DNA of 64,000 nt, taken from positions 3,224,001-3,288,000 of the forward strand of contig NC_051124.1 of NCBI RefSeq assembly GCF_014839805.1, in the 5' to 3' direction. The position numbers and the translations under genes are program-made. This DNA comes from Manduca sexta (taxonomy: Eukaryota; Arthropoda; Insecta; Lepidoptera; Sphingidae). The first letter of the stretch is position 1. The number at the start of each line of letters is the position of its first letter. The notes below the pieces were generated by a model. The model had not been told where the DNA came from. It made no database searches and worked only from the letters and a program-made list of their open reading frames with translations. Shown piece after piece: positions 1-11,110 of the stretch.

Positions 1-771
1 CCTATATGACAATTAAAGCTGTCCTTCGACTAGAAAGCCTGTAATTGAAAAAAGATGGATTTGCCCTCATGGACGGAATAAGGCCCCTGAGAAAAATAGT
101 TTTATATGAGTGAGGGCTGATTGTTCAATAATCAGATATAAGTTTATTTAAGACAAAATACAACACTAGCAAATTAAAAATTTCAGTCGTGTAGATAGAA
201 TAGGTGAAATGTTTGACTTTTCTATTCAGTCAAGTTATAATTTATTAGATTTTTTATCGGACTATTAAAAAATCAACCCTTAGATGATTTAATTTTTATT
301 TTGCATCTTGTATGAAGCGAGAAATGATATGGCAATGCAATTAAAATTTTACACATAATTTATAAAATGCATTTTTGTTCAATATCTAATAGTAGCTTGA
401 GATAAGTAAAATGTTAAATTTCTTCGAATCTCTTAAATATTTATGCAATTTCCATATCATTTTTCGCTATAAGCAATCGAAAGTAATAGCGACATTGGCA
501 TTTTTAAAGTGTAGAAAAATAAGCTCTATCATGGTCGCTTTACGGCCATAATAATAAACTCCGGATCGATCGCAAAAATTGATTAATCAGGACAAAGCTT
601 TATCGTTACGCTCGCATCACTTATTTTGATTGGTTTAATCCGAGTTCAATCTGCAGACCAATTTAGTCTCTATTACTGACACAAGAGGGTATTATTTCCG
701 AAGGTCCCACACACTGACACACACACCGCCATCTACCACAGCCCGCCAAAGAGATTAGTGGCACTAGCAGT

Positions 772-937
772 CTACCGCTGGATATCACAGAGTGGGCTTG
801 GCACGTCCACTAGTTGGGCTCGCTCCACGGCCACCACGCAGCCGCCCGGCGCTACGAGAAGCGGGGCCGTGGGGGTCCCGACCCACACTTTTTTGACGTC
901 TTCTGTGTTGTGCTGGAGGGGGGACATGTAGCCGCCT
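772..937 (-). CDS. BAMBI: BAMBI-like terminal exon: cytoplasmic tail and stop
   Basis: The acceptor is TTCATATTCCAG|A at 937. The phase-matched frame is open for 54 codons (beginning GGYMSPLQ, ending CDIQR) and stops at TAG (772-774). The sequence is GC-richer than its surroundings, as expected for coding DNA. The assignment is inferred from phase and openness rather than from similarity. An additional small exon in the intron cannot be excluded. Confidence 0.5.
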
Positions 938-1766
938 CTGGAATATGAATTGGTTGGTTAATATCATGGAATTTTTGGTTAAATATGAAATACACACAAT
1001 ATTTTTAATCATATAATTCTTCTAAGCTACGTACACATTAATTGGTAAATTATTATTTATAATACCCGCTCTGGAGTAGATATTGAAATAAAAACGTCTT
1101 AGATGCTTCTACGCAGTCCTAATAAAGGCATCACCGTTTTTAATACTTAAAATTATTTTTCATTCCTCGTGTCAATGATATATTGTGTTTATGGGCTATG
1201 ATCATCATTTATTCATCACTTTCTTATAATAATGTATGCAGAGAAACTTGATGCCGTAAGCATTCTCATCAGTCAAACTTAGTGTGATGTAAAAACAATC
1301 TTGGCAGGTGCATGAAAAAAAAGCACTATCCACCAGGCGAGCTACTTGCTCGTTATCCCCTTCTACTGAACTCACGTTAATGATCTCTGTCTCTAATCGT
1401 TCCCTCAATGCTGAGGATCGTGACCCCTGTCACTTGGTCGAGTCTTGGACAGCTGATCGCCAGGCATGACGGTCCTCCGAAGCAGTGCCTCCGGGATAGT
1501 CATGGCTAGCGTCTTGCTTATTCGAGCCCAACGAGCTGGTCTGCGGCCACGTGGTCTGCTACCCTCAACCCCCTCTTATTAATGATAAACCCACCTTAAT
1601 TTCCGATCGGCGTGCAACAGAGCGTCCGCCTTCAGCATCCGTACAGCTATCGCGACCAGTATGAACAGTATGAGCGCGCCGCACACCGGTACGGCGATGG
1701 TGGCCGCCTTAAACCACACCTCGCTGTTGTAGTTCGCGCCGCGTTCGCTCGCCACCGCGTTTGAGT
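772..1766 (-). CDS. BAMBI: BAMBI-like BMP/activin pseudoreceptor, two 3' exons (partial)
   Basis: Two minus-strand exons joined by a 657-bp intron (938-1594) encode the transmembrane segment and short cytoplasmic tail of a type I membrane protein. The stretch around the motif SEVWFKAATIAVPVCG, followed by a hydrophobic helix and VRML, matches the juxtamembrane and membrane region of BAMBI, a kinase-less decoy of type I TGF-beta receptors that damps BMP/activin signalling at the cell surface. The splice phases agree: exon 1595-1766 ends in phase 2 and exon 772-937 supplies the third base of an Arg codon, then runs 54 codons to TAG. The cysteine-rich extracellular exons should lie at higher coordinates on the minus strand, but I could not find them. 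The membrane exon is convincing. The last exon rests on open frame, phase and splice site, and its tail does not visibly resemble the vertebrate one. Confidence 0.65.
1395..1575 (-). mobile_element. LINE 3' coding remnant inside the BAMBI intron
   Basis: On the minus strand the translation contains the pattern VEGSRPRGRRPARW followed by a basic segment, the hallmark of the C-terminal tail of lepidopteran non-LTR endonuclease-reverse transcriptases (GRxxRGRPxxRWxDQIK). Frames break within the fragment, so it is dead. It sits less than 30 bp from the donor of the BAMBI membrane exon. Confidence 0.6.
1595..1766 (-). CDS. BAMBI: BAMBI-like exon: juxtamembrane and transmembrane segment
   Basis: A 172-bp exon bounded by an acceptor (TTATTTCCAG just before 1766) and a donor (AAG|GTGGGT at 1595/1594). 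It starts in phase 1 and ends in phase 2. It encodes a short extracellular stalk, the NSEVWFKAATIAVP motif, about 20 hydrophobic residues, and a basic stop-transfer stretch beginning RMLKAD. This is the most BAMBI-specific part of the locus. Confidence 0.75.
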
Positions 1767-1820
1767 CTGGAAATAAGGAGAATAGATCATTAGAATGGCG
1801 CATTATTCGTTATTTTCTTA

Positions 1821-2045
1821 GTTCTTTGTGAATTTATCGTTCGTTTTACGACGGTGAAGGAAAACATCGTAAGGAAACCTGCACATCTGAGAAGTTCTCT
1901 ATATGAATTTCGAAGGTGTGTGAAGTCTACCAACCCGCACTAGGCCAGCGTGGTGGACTAAGGCCTAATCCCTCTCAGGAGTAGAGGAGGCCCTTGCTCA
2001 GCAGTGGGCATCAATACAGGGCTGATATTATTATTATATAATTAT
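1821..2045 (+). mobile_element. tRNA-derived SINE (family B), 5'-truncated
   Basis: Matches the body and 3' end of the complete SINE at 38362-38686: the GGTGAAGGAAAACATCGT block, GTGTGTGAAGTCTACCAA, ACTAAGGCCTAATCCCTCTC, and a tail ending GGGCTGATATTATTATTAT. The tRNA-like head with its A and B boxes is missing. Confidence 0.8.
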
Positions 2046-3376
2046 TATTCGTTATAACAGACTTCAGGAAGACGAAGTTCTAGATTTTTTTTGTGTGAGC
2101 GATTACTGTGCTGTTTGTAGGCCGAATTGTGTGAAGCTAATGTCGAAATATGACCTCCTGAGGCAATTCTTATTCATCCCATCTCCACACTGAATGCACG
2201 CCCTTACTGTAGGGGAATTTGCCGCGGCTCTAGGCACACAGTTCAATATTTATACCCCATAATACACATTGCGGCCTGTGAGGGTTCGCGAACATTTCCT
2301 TCCATCTCCTTTCCGCCCATCCTCATCCTTTCAATACACTTCCCTCCTCCAGATATTCAAAAAATAATGATGACCTTAAAGGATCTCATACTTGAGGTAT
2401 AAAATCTCTTCCTTTACTGTTTGATATAATATGATTGTCACTGCTTTCGAATAGTTTTTACTGTAATTCTTAAAAATAACCGCTTTAATTCTAGAGATTT
2501 AAGGAGTCTTTCACCGTTTCATATTATAATAGTGCTAGGAACGCGTCAGGCGAACATTTTTCTTTACATTGAAAAGTATGACACCATACTAGACGATCTC
2601 AAAATGATTTAGTGTGCAAAATACAGTGATCAGGTAAAACAGTGTTGTTACATTAGACGAGCTTCGCCTCGCTGTGAATTCGATTGCATTGCGTCAGTGT
2701 ATTAGACCTTTAACTTAAATGACTACGGATGTAACAACGACCCCTTAGATGTAACTAGTGTCTAGACATCAGCTCTTTAGAGAGAGGAAATTACGCATTG
2801 ATGCAGTAACGTAAGATTGTCCCTATACGGAGAAATTGTGAATGCGTTCGTATCCAGTTTGGGTAAAGGCTGTCGCTGTAGAACATTTGGAACTAGTAAA
2901 ACATGGCTTCTAATTGAGAACTAGAAAATGCTGTTGATTTATTTATTTAATAGGTGTCGTTCTTTCTTCCTCGCTACAAAAGTCACACGGATATTACAAG
3001 TAAGACAACGACTTTTTACAAATGACTAACTTTTGGGACACAAATTTGGTCCTGATGCCTGCTCTATAACTATACTGTTTCAAGTCTTTGATAGCTACAA
3101 ATGAAACCGCTAAGAGAGAAACGAAATGGAAATTGCGTTAACGTAATGAATAACGTTTTCTAAACATTTTACATTAACCGAGCAATGTAATTGGCGCCAA
3201 GTTTCACATAATCTAGTAAACACACCAACTGGACATTTATTGTGCTATATTATAAAATTACTCATAACTCATAAATGTTCAATATGACACTCGTCAACAC
3301 TCCTCAAATAAAACATCTTGTTATTTCCTGATTTGCGTTTAACTATCTAAGGTTTGTACATAGAACTCCTGTGCTC
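2046..3376. other. Non-coding interval
   Basis: No open frame with coding character or convincing exon was seen. It presumably belongs to a BAMBI intron or upstream flank. Confidence 0.4.
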
Positions 3377-3603
3377 GCTGGTGGTAGGATATATTTTATA
3401 TCCGCCCGGATAACGACCACCATACACAAAGTTAAAACCCGCCATAGTAGCCCACGTGTGTCACGTTCCGGATCAGCCTGGGTATATCCGGTTCCAACAG
3501 GCCGGCATAATTGTGTCGACTGCCGTGGCAATCATCTCTCGTCAGTCGACATTCTATTGGACCATATTCCACTTACCATCAGAAGCAGTAGGGCTTACTT
3601 TTC
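3377..3603 (+). repeat. Interspersed repeat family A, copy 1
   Basis: About 225 bp beginning CTGGTGGTAGGATATATTTT and ending near ACTTACCATCAG. Five other copies are at 17120, 42670, 50109, 55212 and 57846. The end resembles the shared 3' tail of lepidopteran LINEs and SINEs (CTTACCATCAGG), so a LINE-mobilised SINE is likely. I cannot name the family. Confidence 0.75.
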
Positions 3604-6239
3604 CCATGTGCACATGCAAAAAAGAACTATTTAAAATTATGACGGATGTTTCATTGCGTAACTGGTCTTTTTAGCGTCTTAGAGCTTTAAATTCATTTCT
3701 TATTTGTGCTCGTAGGACGTTTCTGGGTTGAAATAAATGCTCACTGAGATTATATCAATAACTCGCGTATTAATTCACCGTATTTGCCAGTGATTGCGCC
3801 AGAAATGGCAATAATCCAGGCCCATTCACATAAAAAAGACCGTTGGTAATCTATAGGTTTTAATAGATAGTTATAGATAGCTGGTACGCTTCAGGTAGCA
3901 AGTGTTCCGCTCTTTAATAATACTGAGTATTTAATGTGTAATTAAGCTTTATAAGATCATCGATTATTGTTTTAGTCTAAGATAAACGGCTATAGCGCCC
4001 TTTTTATTTGCAATGTCTGAAAAGTCATAAGAACATAAAATATAATAGCAATTATTATACACTTAGTAAGCAAATAAATAAATATCAATATATTTTTCGT
4101 ATAATTTAATCAGTATAGCCCGTATATAAGTAAATCCAGTTAGCCCTTACTAAATTACATTGTAAGATATATATTAAACGAACTGAAAAACCTACTTGGT
4201 TAATAAAATAAATTATTAACACGCCAGTGGACAGTTTCCTTTTATTGCTTTATATGTTCTGAATAATACATGCGTATGCCTTTAGAGCATTCTTAGAACT
4301 TGATTGCAACAGTATTAATGCAATTTGCTGTTTCATAGCTTATGATTCTGGTTAGAACGGTCCAGTTAATGATAACATCACGCCACTGCTCGCATGGGGT
4401 GATAATGTGTTTTATACGCCTACGTATAAATGTGGCTTTCTAGCGAAATATTATACGAGATGTACGGAGAAAACATCGATGGTACTAGCGAGAAAAATAT
4501 AGATATAATTCAGTGCAGCAAATTTGACAGCCTTAAAACGTTAGACGAGTTTCTGTGTTAAAATTAAATTACTTTTGGATTTTACCGCGGTTCTAATATT
4601 TCAGTATTCCACGGACGTTTCAAAGACTTTGCAGCCTTCTTAAAATCCTAAAAATAGTTTAATTTTTAATGTCAAACATTCGCGTAAACATACGGCTTGC
4701 TGCGTGTTAACAAAACTTATATTTATTATCACGAAGTTAATATCAAACTTTAATAATGTAAAAATATTAACACCGATATATTCGCGCTAATTGGCTTAAT
4801 GTTCTCGAAGTTGACTTAATGTTTAACAGTTTTTCCTGTATTAATCTCATGTTAGTTAAGATTAAATTGTAGTTACCAAAAGANCTAAAAGCGCGTACCT
4901 AATAAATTACATTTTACATTACACTAGTGCATAGTCTACACATGTGATTAATATACTGTTGTAATATTTTTTTCTACAATTACATGAGGAATATGTTACT
5001 CAAAGACACGTAACTTAGGAATGATTAATTTCTATAAAAAAAATGTAGATGCAGTAAAATATAATATTATTAATTAAAATAAAATGTCAATTTTTATGGA
5101 TTTTGGCGTTGCTTGAACTTAGACAAATTGTACGTAAGAACATGAAATATGGGATATAAAAATAAGATAAGGTAAAATTATAATTGATGCGAGATTTGCT
5201 TGAAATTCCAGCATTAAAATCAAATTACACACGAATAAAACTTCTATCCCAACAATATACAGCTCAATATTGTTTCACACGTTTAACAAAGGAACTTAAT
5301 TTGAAACAATAGATCGCAACCAAGGGCCCCGAGCAGAAACCATTACGACGTTATAAAACGCGAACTAGTTTCCGTTATAGTTTGATTGCCGCGACGTCAG
5401 TGCGCCCTAGGGTTTATGACGCGAACTAAATTATATCCATTTGTAAGGGCCGTTGGTGGATATACTCAAGTGGAAATGCGTTCATATTAAATTGTAAGTT
5501 AGTACAAACTTTTTAGTGGATATGACATGTTGGCACTATCAGTATAAAGAAATCATTTAACAGAAACCACATCAAATTACACAATTTGTAAAAAATCCCT
5601 ATTAATATAAAGAGAAGAATTTTCTAAAACTTTCCTTTTTAAAAAAAACCTTATTTATATATATTTTCTAAAGCGTCAGTTTTATTATTTAGAGCGTTAC
5701 CCGGACAGTTCTAATCAATGATAACAACAATTTTGTATTAAATTTATCTCTTAAGTACATACATATTTTATATTGTTGCGCCAAGACTACGAACAACTTA
5801 ATATTGTATCAACAGATCTTAAAAATAATCTATGTCTATTGAGTAAACCTGATTGTATTTATTATCTTTCAAAGGTGTTGCAGAAACAGACCTACGCAAA
5901 CGTTATTTGTCTATTGCAATTTATAACATAACAATTTCTCAGTAAATTGTTCTCAGAACAACCATTACTTATTCGCATTGAAGGATGAACTAAATGTATG
6001 AAATTGTGGCGCAATTTCAAACGCATGAAGATTGCAATGTACTGAAGGTATAATAGGCAAGGCGATAAACATTTTAATGTTACACAAATAAGAGACTTAA
6101 TTAATATTTATTCAAACGCATTGACTGATAAAATTTTGTTTCATAATTAATTCTTTGTTATAATAATTTCATAAAACTTGTATATGTCGACTACAATTTT
6201 GACATTAATAACATTTCGATCAATGCTTTATTAAGCAGG
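3604..6239. other. AT-rich non-coding interval
   Basis: No gene recognised. About 4545-4640 resembles repeat family G (a TTTTACCGCGGTTCTAATAT block and a GACGTTTC-like block, then TTTGCAGCCTTC), also at 36450 and 45296. There is a single ambiguous base at 4884. Confidence 0.4.
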
Positions 6240-6470
6240 TAATTCTTCTTTGTCGGTATCTCTCTTGATAGAGCAGTCGTGGTCATCACTTCAGGTGTTG
6301 CTGGCAAGCTTCACAACACGCTGCCACTCTTCTCTGATGGCTGCTTTCCTTGTGCATTCATGTAGTAATAATGAGCCTTTTACTGCTACTTTTATCTGGT
6401 CAGTCCACCTCATAGACGCTCTTCCTCGTGTCCTGGTACCCTCAACCTTTCCCTCAAGCAGGTAATGACT
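6240..6470 (-). mobile_element. LINE reverse-transcriptase C-terminal remnant
   Basis: The minus-strand translation reads EGKVEGTRTRGRASMRWTDQ followed by an ECTRKAAIREEWQRVV-like segment, the usual C-terminal tail of insect non-LTR polyproteins. Only this terminal piece remains. Its left and right edges carry related AAGCAGGTAAT motifs, and an inverted repeat abuts it at 6454-6510. Confidence 0.6.
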
Positions 6471-6510
6471 GTTCTAAATTCGAAATTTCGAACAGTAATT
6501 ACCTGCTTGA
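6454..6510. repeat. 21-bp inverted repeat (hairpin-capable)
   Basis: The arms 6454-6474 and 6490-6510 (TCAAGCAGGTAATGACTGTT and complement) pair with one mismatch around a 15-nt AT-rich loop. A second block (CAACCTT/AAGGTTG) pairs just outside. Probably the junction of two inverted element ends. Confidence 0.7.
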
Positions 6511-6519
6511 AAGGTTGAC

Positions 6520-7420
6520 GATTCAAATACGTTCTAAATTCAAAATTGTTTTAACTAGAATACCCGTTGTTCTCCAATAAGATGAAGTTACCGTACTGTA
6601 TATTTACTTACAAGGGCGTGATTCACTTGTTTACATTTTATAAGACGGTCGCTAGAATAATATCTTTGTTCAGGGAAATGTGCGCTGACGGCTTTTGTTG
6701 AAAATATTAAGGTCGCGAGAAAAATGGCTTTATCAATGCAGTTGACGTGATATTGTCATCGCTATTTTAGGTTACATAAGTATATACGTATGTAAAATAC
6801 TGGATTAATATAGTTTTCAGATTGTTGGAATTTATAATAGTCCGACGTGACGAGTCGAACCGCCAACTTCTTTTCTGTTTGGGGCTTAAAAAAGAATCTT
6901 CCTATAATTTTAATAACCATGATTATTGATGTAAGTAATAATTTATTTGATTTTATTGAAATTTCAAGTTTTATACTTTTCGACGAAAATAGCTGCAAAT
7001 CATTAATTAACACCAAACCACACCCTGGATTATCATATATTTGTAACACAAAACAAATACATACATCCTTTTACTTGTAAAGCTTTGTTTTGAAGTTTTT
7101 GTTTTATTCGCGAGCTCGCAAGGCAATTGCGCAGTTATCTGCCGCTCGGTTGAACAAACCAACTGTTCTATTTTAACAATAATTTATTAATCGCTGTGAG
7201 TCAGGTCCCGACGTGTCCCGACGTGATTAGGCCTCGGCTATTTATGGACTTATCAACACTGTTCATTAATTATTAACTGCATTTCACCGCGGCTACGTTC
7301 GCGTGATGCTATTATGTTTTTTCAATTAACGTTTTTTTGTGGATTTGTTCTTTGTCTCAGTATCAGTGGCGAAAGGTCCATATAAGCGCTGGTTTTTATC
7401 AGCATATGCTGAGCTAGAGA
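6520..7420. other. Non-coding interval
   Basis: Short overlapping ORFs occur on both strands, but none has exon boundaries, a recognisable motif or coding-like composition. Confidence 0.4.
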
Positions 7421-7562
7421 GCTGTTCTCTATAGAAATTTCGAAGGTGTGTGAAGTCTACCAATCCGCACTAGGCCAGCGTGGTGGACTAAGGCCTAATC
7501 CCTCTCAGTAGCAGAGGAGGCCCGTGCTCAATAGTGGGCAAGTATATAATACAGGGCGGATA
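7421..7562 (+). mobile_element. SINE family B, 3' fragment
   Basis: Contains TTCTCTATAGAAATTTCGAA, GTGTGTGAAGTCTACCAA, the CTAAGGCCTAATCCCTCTC block and a GTATATAATACAGGG tail. The head is absent. Confidence 0.75.
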
Positions 7563-7828
7563 TGCTGAGCTGGGCTCGCATTTGTGACGAGCAAATAAAT
7601 TTAAGTATTTTTGTTTTTGTAATTATTATGTAATTTTGCTTGTTATAAATAAATATTTTCTTTCTTTCTATAACTCGATTCCTGCCGGCTTTCCTTTATG
7701 TAGAATTTCTGTAGAATCTAATTATCATTAGAACGATTTGCAGGCCACATTTATGCATATTAGTACTTATATGTAGTGTCGGTTACTATTCGGAAAATTT
7801 CACCTTTCGCCACTACTCAGTACAGTAT

Positions 7829-8135
7829 ATAATATTAATAATTTCGGCCCGGTATATAATGTCCTACTGCTGGACACGGGCTTCTTCTACTATTGCGAGG
7901 GATTAGGCCATAGACCACCATGCTAACCTAGAGCGGATGGGCAGTCTTCACACACCCTAAAAATCCTATAAAGAACTTCTCAGATATGCAGGTTTCCTCA
8001 CGATGTGTTCCTTCACCGTAAAGCTAGCGATAATTAAAAAAAATACACACAATTTTAGAAAAATCAGAGTTGTGCCTTTTGGTTTTGAACCTGCAGACAT
8101 TCGTTTCGGCAGTCCGTTCCACAACCGTGTTTGTG
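7829..8135 (-). mobile_element. SINE family B, near complete
   Basis: A reverse-orientation copy. The tail (GGTATATAATGTCCTACTGC) is at the left. The B-box region (complement of GGTTTTGAACCTGCAGACAT) and the start of the tRNA-like head (GCAGTCCGTTCCACAACC) are at the right. It is diverged from the other copies. Confidence 0.75.
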
Positions 8136-9017
8136 TTTCAGTGCTAATAGCGAAATCATCTTAACTTTCTTTGCATTAACAATATCTTTTATAACATCAA
8201 ATAAAGCATGTAATTATATTAAGTATATAAATTAATGTGGAAAATATGTGGAAACTAGTGTGGTCTAAATTATACGATGCACTTGTTTTATACCTCGCCA
8301 TTAGACTGTAACAATTAACCGGTCGTTATTTCATATAGCAGGTATAAAGGGAACATTGTTTCTCTATGGCATCAATTTATTATGGACCTGACTTCTTGCA
8401 GAATGCTAACATTATTTTGCCTATAGTTACGGGAATCCGGTATTTTTCTATGAGAAAAATTTAAACCTGTATTTTGTTCTAAATTTAAATACTTGTTAGA
8501 AACTTATATACAGGGATGTTACTAAAATCAAACTGAGACAAAAAAGCTTGTATTCTTTTTAATATGTTTTTTAATTTTAATCTGGACGATCGCTTTTTAA
8601 ATTTCGAACCCTATACACTCGTAAAGGTATACCGTTGGTTTCAATGACACAATGTCTTAATTATTAGGTATTATATGTTCTAATTCCAACCGACTTTCCC
8701 ATACGGCCTATACAATGTAACGAAACAATCTATTAAAACGTAAGCTTTAATTACAAACGGAACGCAACGTGCGTTCAAAACAACGTGCAATTAATACCGC
8801 CCGCTAATGAACGTGCAGCTACAGTTCATAATTAAAAACAATTTTAAATGCGCTTGCGTATGATATTCATTTAGCAAAAGTGTTTAAATGTACAAAGTAA
8901 AACCGATTTGGTCAATGATAGTTTACGTGTTGTTATTTTTGATAGATCTTGAATTGTTCTGTGGTTTGTTAAGTTGCTGGAACTAAAAAATATGAAAGTG
9001 GAAGATAGTAATGTCTT
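8136..9017. other. AT-rich non-coding interval
   Basis: Nothing recognisable; it runs into the assembly gap. Confidence 0.4.
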
Positions 9018-9517
9018 NNNNNNNNNNNNNNNNNNNNNNNNNNNNNNNNNNNNNNNNNNNNNNNNNNNNNNNNNNNNNNNNNNNNNNNNNNNNNNNNNNN
9101 NNNNNNNNNNNNNNNNNNNNNNNNNNNNNNNNNNNNNNNNNNNNNNNNNNNNNNNNNNNNNNNNNNNNNNNNNNNNNNNNNNNNNNNNNNNNNNNNNNNN
9201 NNNNNNNNNNNNNNNNNNNNNNNNNNNNNNNNNNNNNNNNNNNNNNNNNNNNNNNNNNNNNNNNNNNNNNNNNNNNNNNNNNNNNNNNNNNNNNNNNNNN
9301 NNNNNNNNNNNNNNNNNNNNNNNNNNNNNNNNNNNNNNNNNNNNNNNNNNNNNNNNNNNNNNNNNNNNNNNNNNNNNNNNNNNNNNNNNNNNNNNNNNNN
9401 NNNNNNNNNNNNNNNNNNNNNNNNNNNNNNNNNNNNNNNNNNNNNNNNNNNNNNNNNNNNNNNNNNNNNNNNNNNNNNNNNNNNNNNNNNNNNNNNNNNN
9501 NNNNNNNNNNNNNNNNN
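9018..9517. other. Assembly gap, 500 N
   Basis: Exactly 500 consecutive N, a typical placeholder of unknown true length. A MITE terminus begins within a few bases of its right edge, so the gap probably reflects an unresolved repeat. Confidence 0.98.
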
Positions 9518-9519
9518 CT

Positions 9520-9562
9520 GTACTCCGTCCTTAGATAAAAAACGTCTATGAATAAGGGGGAT
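9520..9562. mobile_element. MITE family E, right terminus only
   Basis: CTCCGTCCTTAGATAAAAAA and the GAATAAGGGGG end match the termini of the element at 31846-32112 and the fragment at 42398-42518. The rest would lie in the gap. Confidence 0.65.
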
Positions 9563-11110
9563 AATATACAGAAGTTTATATAAATTTTTTTTCACACCTG
9601 GAACACCTGCAAGTAGTAAGATTGTACATTACTTGCAGGATACCCATACTGTCAGTTACAACTGTATTAATGTAGGGAAAGAAGATAATTTTTTAAGTTT
9701 TTCTATAGTATTTTAATAGTCACTTCTCCCCATAACTGCTAACCGATTCCATAATCATATATTTTATACTTAAATCTTTATTTATTTTACATTTACACTG
9801 GAAAATAATTCTTCCAACGATTTTAACACTTTTAATTGTAAATATACAGAAAATTATTTATAATGTGTTAATTGTAAACAAACAAACTAATTTGGTTTCC
9901 CATGGACTCGTTTATAATCCGTTATTACTACACAAAACTTATTTAATTGTAGATTAACTTTATTTAAAGAACAATATTATATAATATTATAATTGTAGTT
10001 TCCTTAACATATTATCGTACATTTGATTGCTAAATAAGTTGGTTGTAAATGTTTATTCCTATATAGGTATTGTGCATCATTAACAGTGCATCTGATGCAA
10101 CATATCTCTGTACAGTGTATCATATCTATAGTGTAATAAGTAACATATTAATTGTATAATTCTTGTATAAAATAATTTTAACATACTGATGTAAATAAGC
10201 GAACATTGTTAGATAATAATTTAAACTTATTTATATCTTTATAATTCTTAACATAAATAATATTGTAATAAATGTATTATCAATGGATATTATTATTTTG
10301 TCTAATGTTTCTGTTCCAAGTTTCCGAAGCGTTTAATACACTGCACGTAAGGAAATTTAAAATTGCAACCTTGTTAAGATGGAAAATAATATATATCAAA
10401 GTTCCATTAAGACCTATATTTCTCCTATAATAAAAAATAACAAGTTATATTTTACGTATACATTGTATTTTAGAAGACGGTTATTAATAGCTCTTGAAGC
10501 AAACTTGCAACATGGTTTGTTATTCATTAATTGCCTTTTCAATAAATGATCACAATTGTTTTATATTTCAAAAATGGACCAAACAGAACAGATTTTTGTT
10601 GTTACCTATCTTAATGTGATTTAAGCATAGTGACTTTCAGTTGACCATTTGTTATGAGCTTTACAATTTATTAACCTGCGAGTTGGTGTAAACAAACCAT
10701 CATTAGTCAATAACGACTAACACCTGTGATTCTAGTAGTGTACCTACTATATACTACGTAATACTGGAATGTGCGATTAATTAGCTGCTTGCTGTCGTGA
10801 ATAAACGATATTTCACATAACTGTTTATTTATTTTTATATTATAGCATAAAAAATCTGATAATATTGTAAACGAAGCTGTATTTCCATAAGTCTGGTAAG
10901 TAGGCGAAGATGTTCTACTGTGGGTCACTTTTTTTACAAACCTATTTTGGCCTAAATTTAATTAATAATTGGTCCAAGTACTTTTATAAACAGTTTGGAA
11001 CTTCAAGGATATAAAAAGTCTATAATAAAGTTTATAACAATTGATTTTGATTTTCTAAACGTGAAGGGAAATAAAATGTAATAATTTGTATCTTGGTAGG
11101 TACCTTTCTT
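9563..11110. other. Very AT-rich 3' flank of the NACHT gene
   Basis: No exon or repeat family identified. It contains the presumed 3' UTR of the minus-strand NACHT gene. An AATAAA hexamer overlaps its last sense codons and stop, and an ATTAAA lies near 10955; neither can be shown to be the real poly(A) signal. Confidence 0.4.

Noticed and set aside
8969..9595. Long ORFs spanning the N tract
   Set aside because: The open length is an artefact of undefined bases; the sequenced ends are MITE and AT-rich flank.
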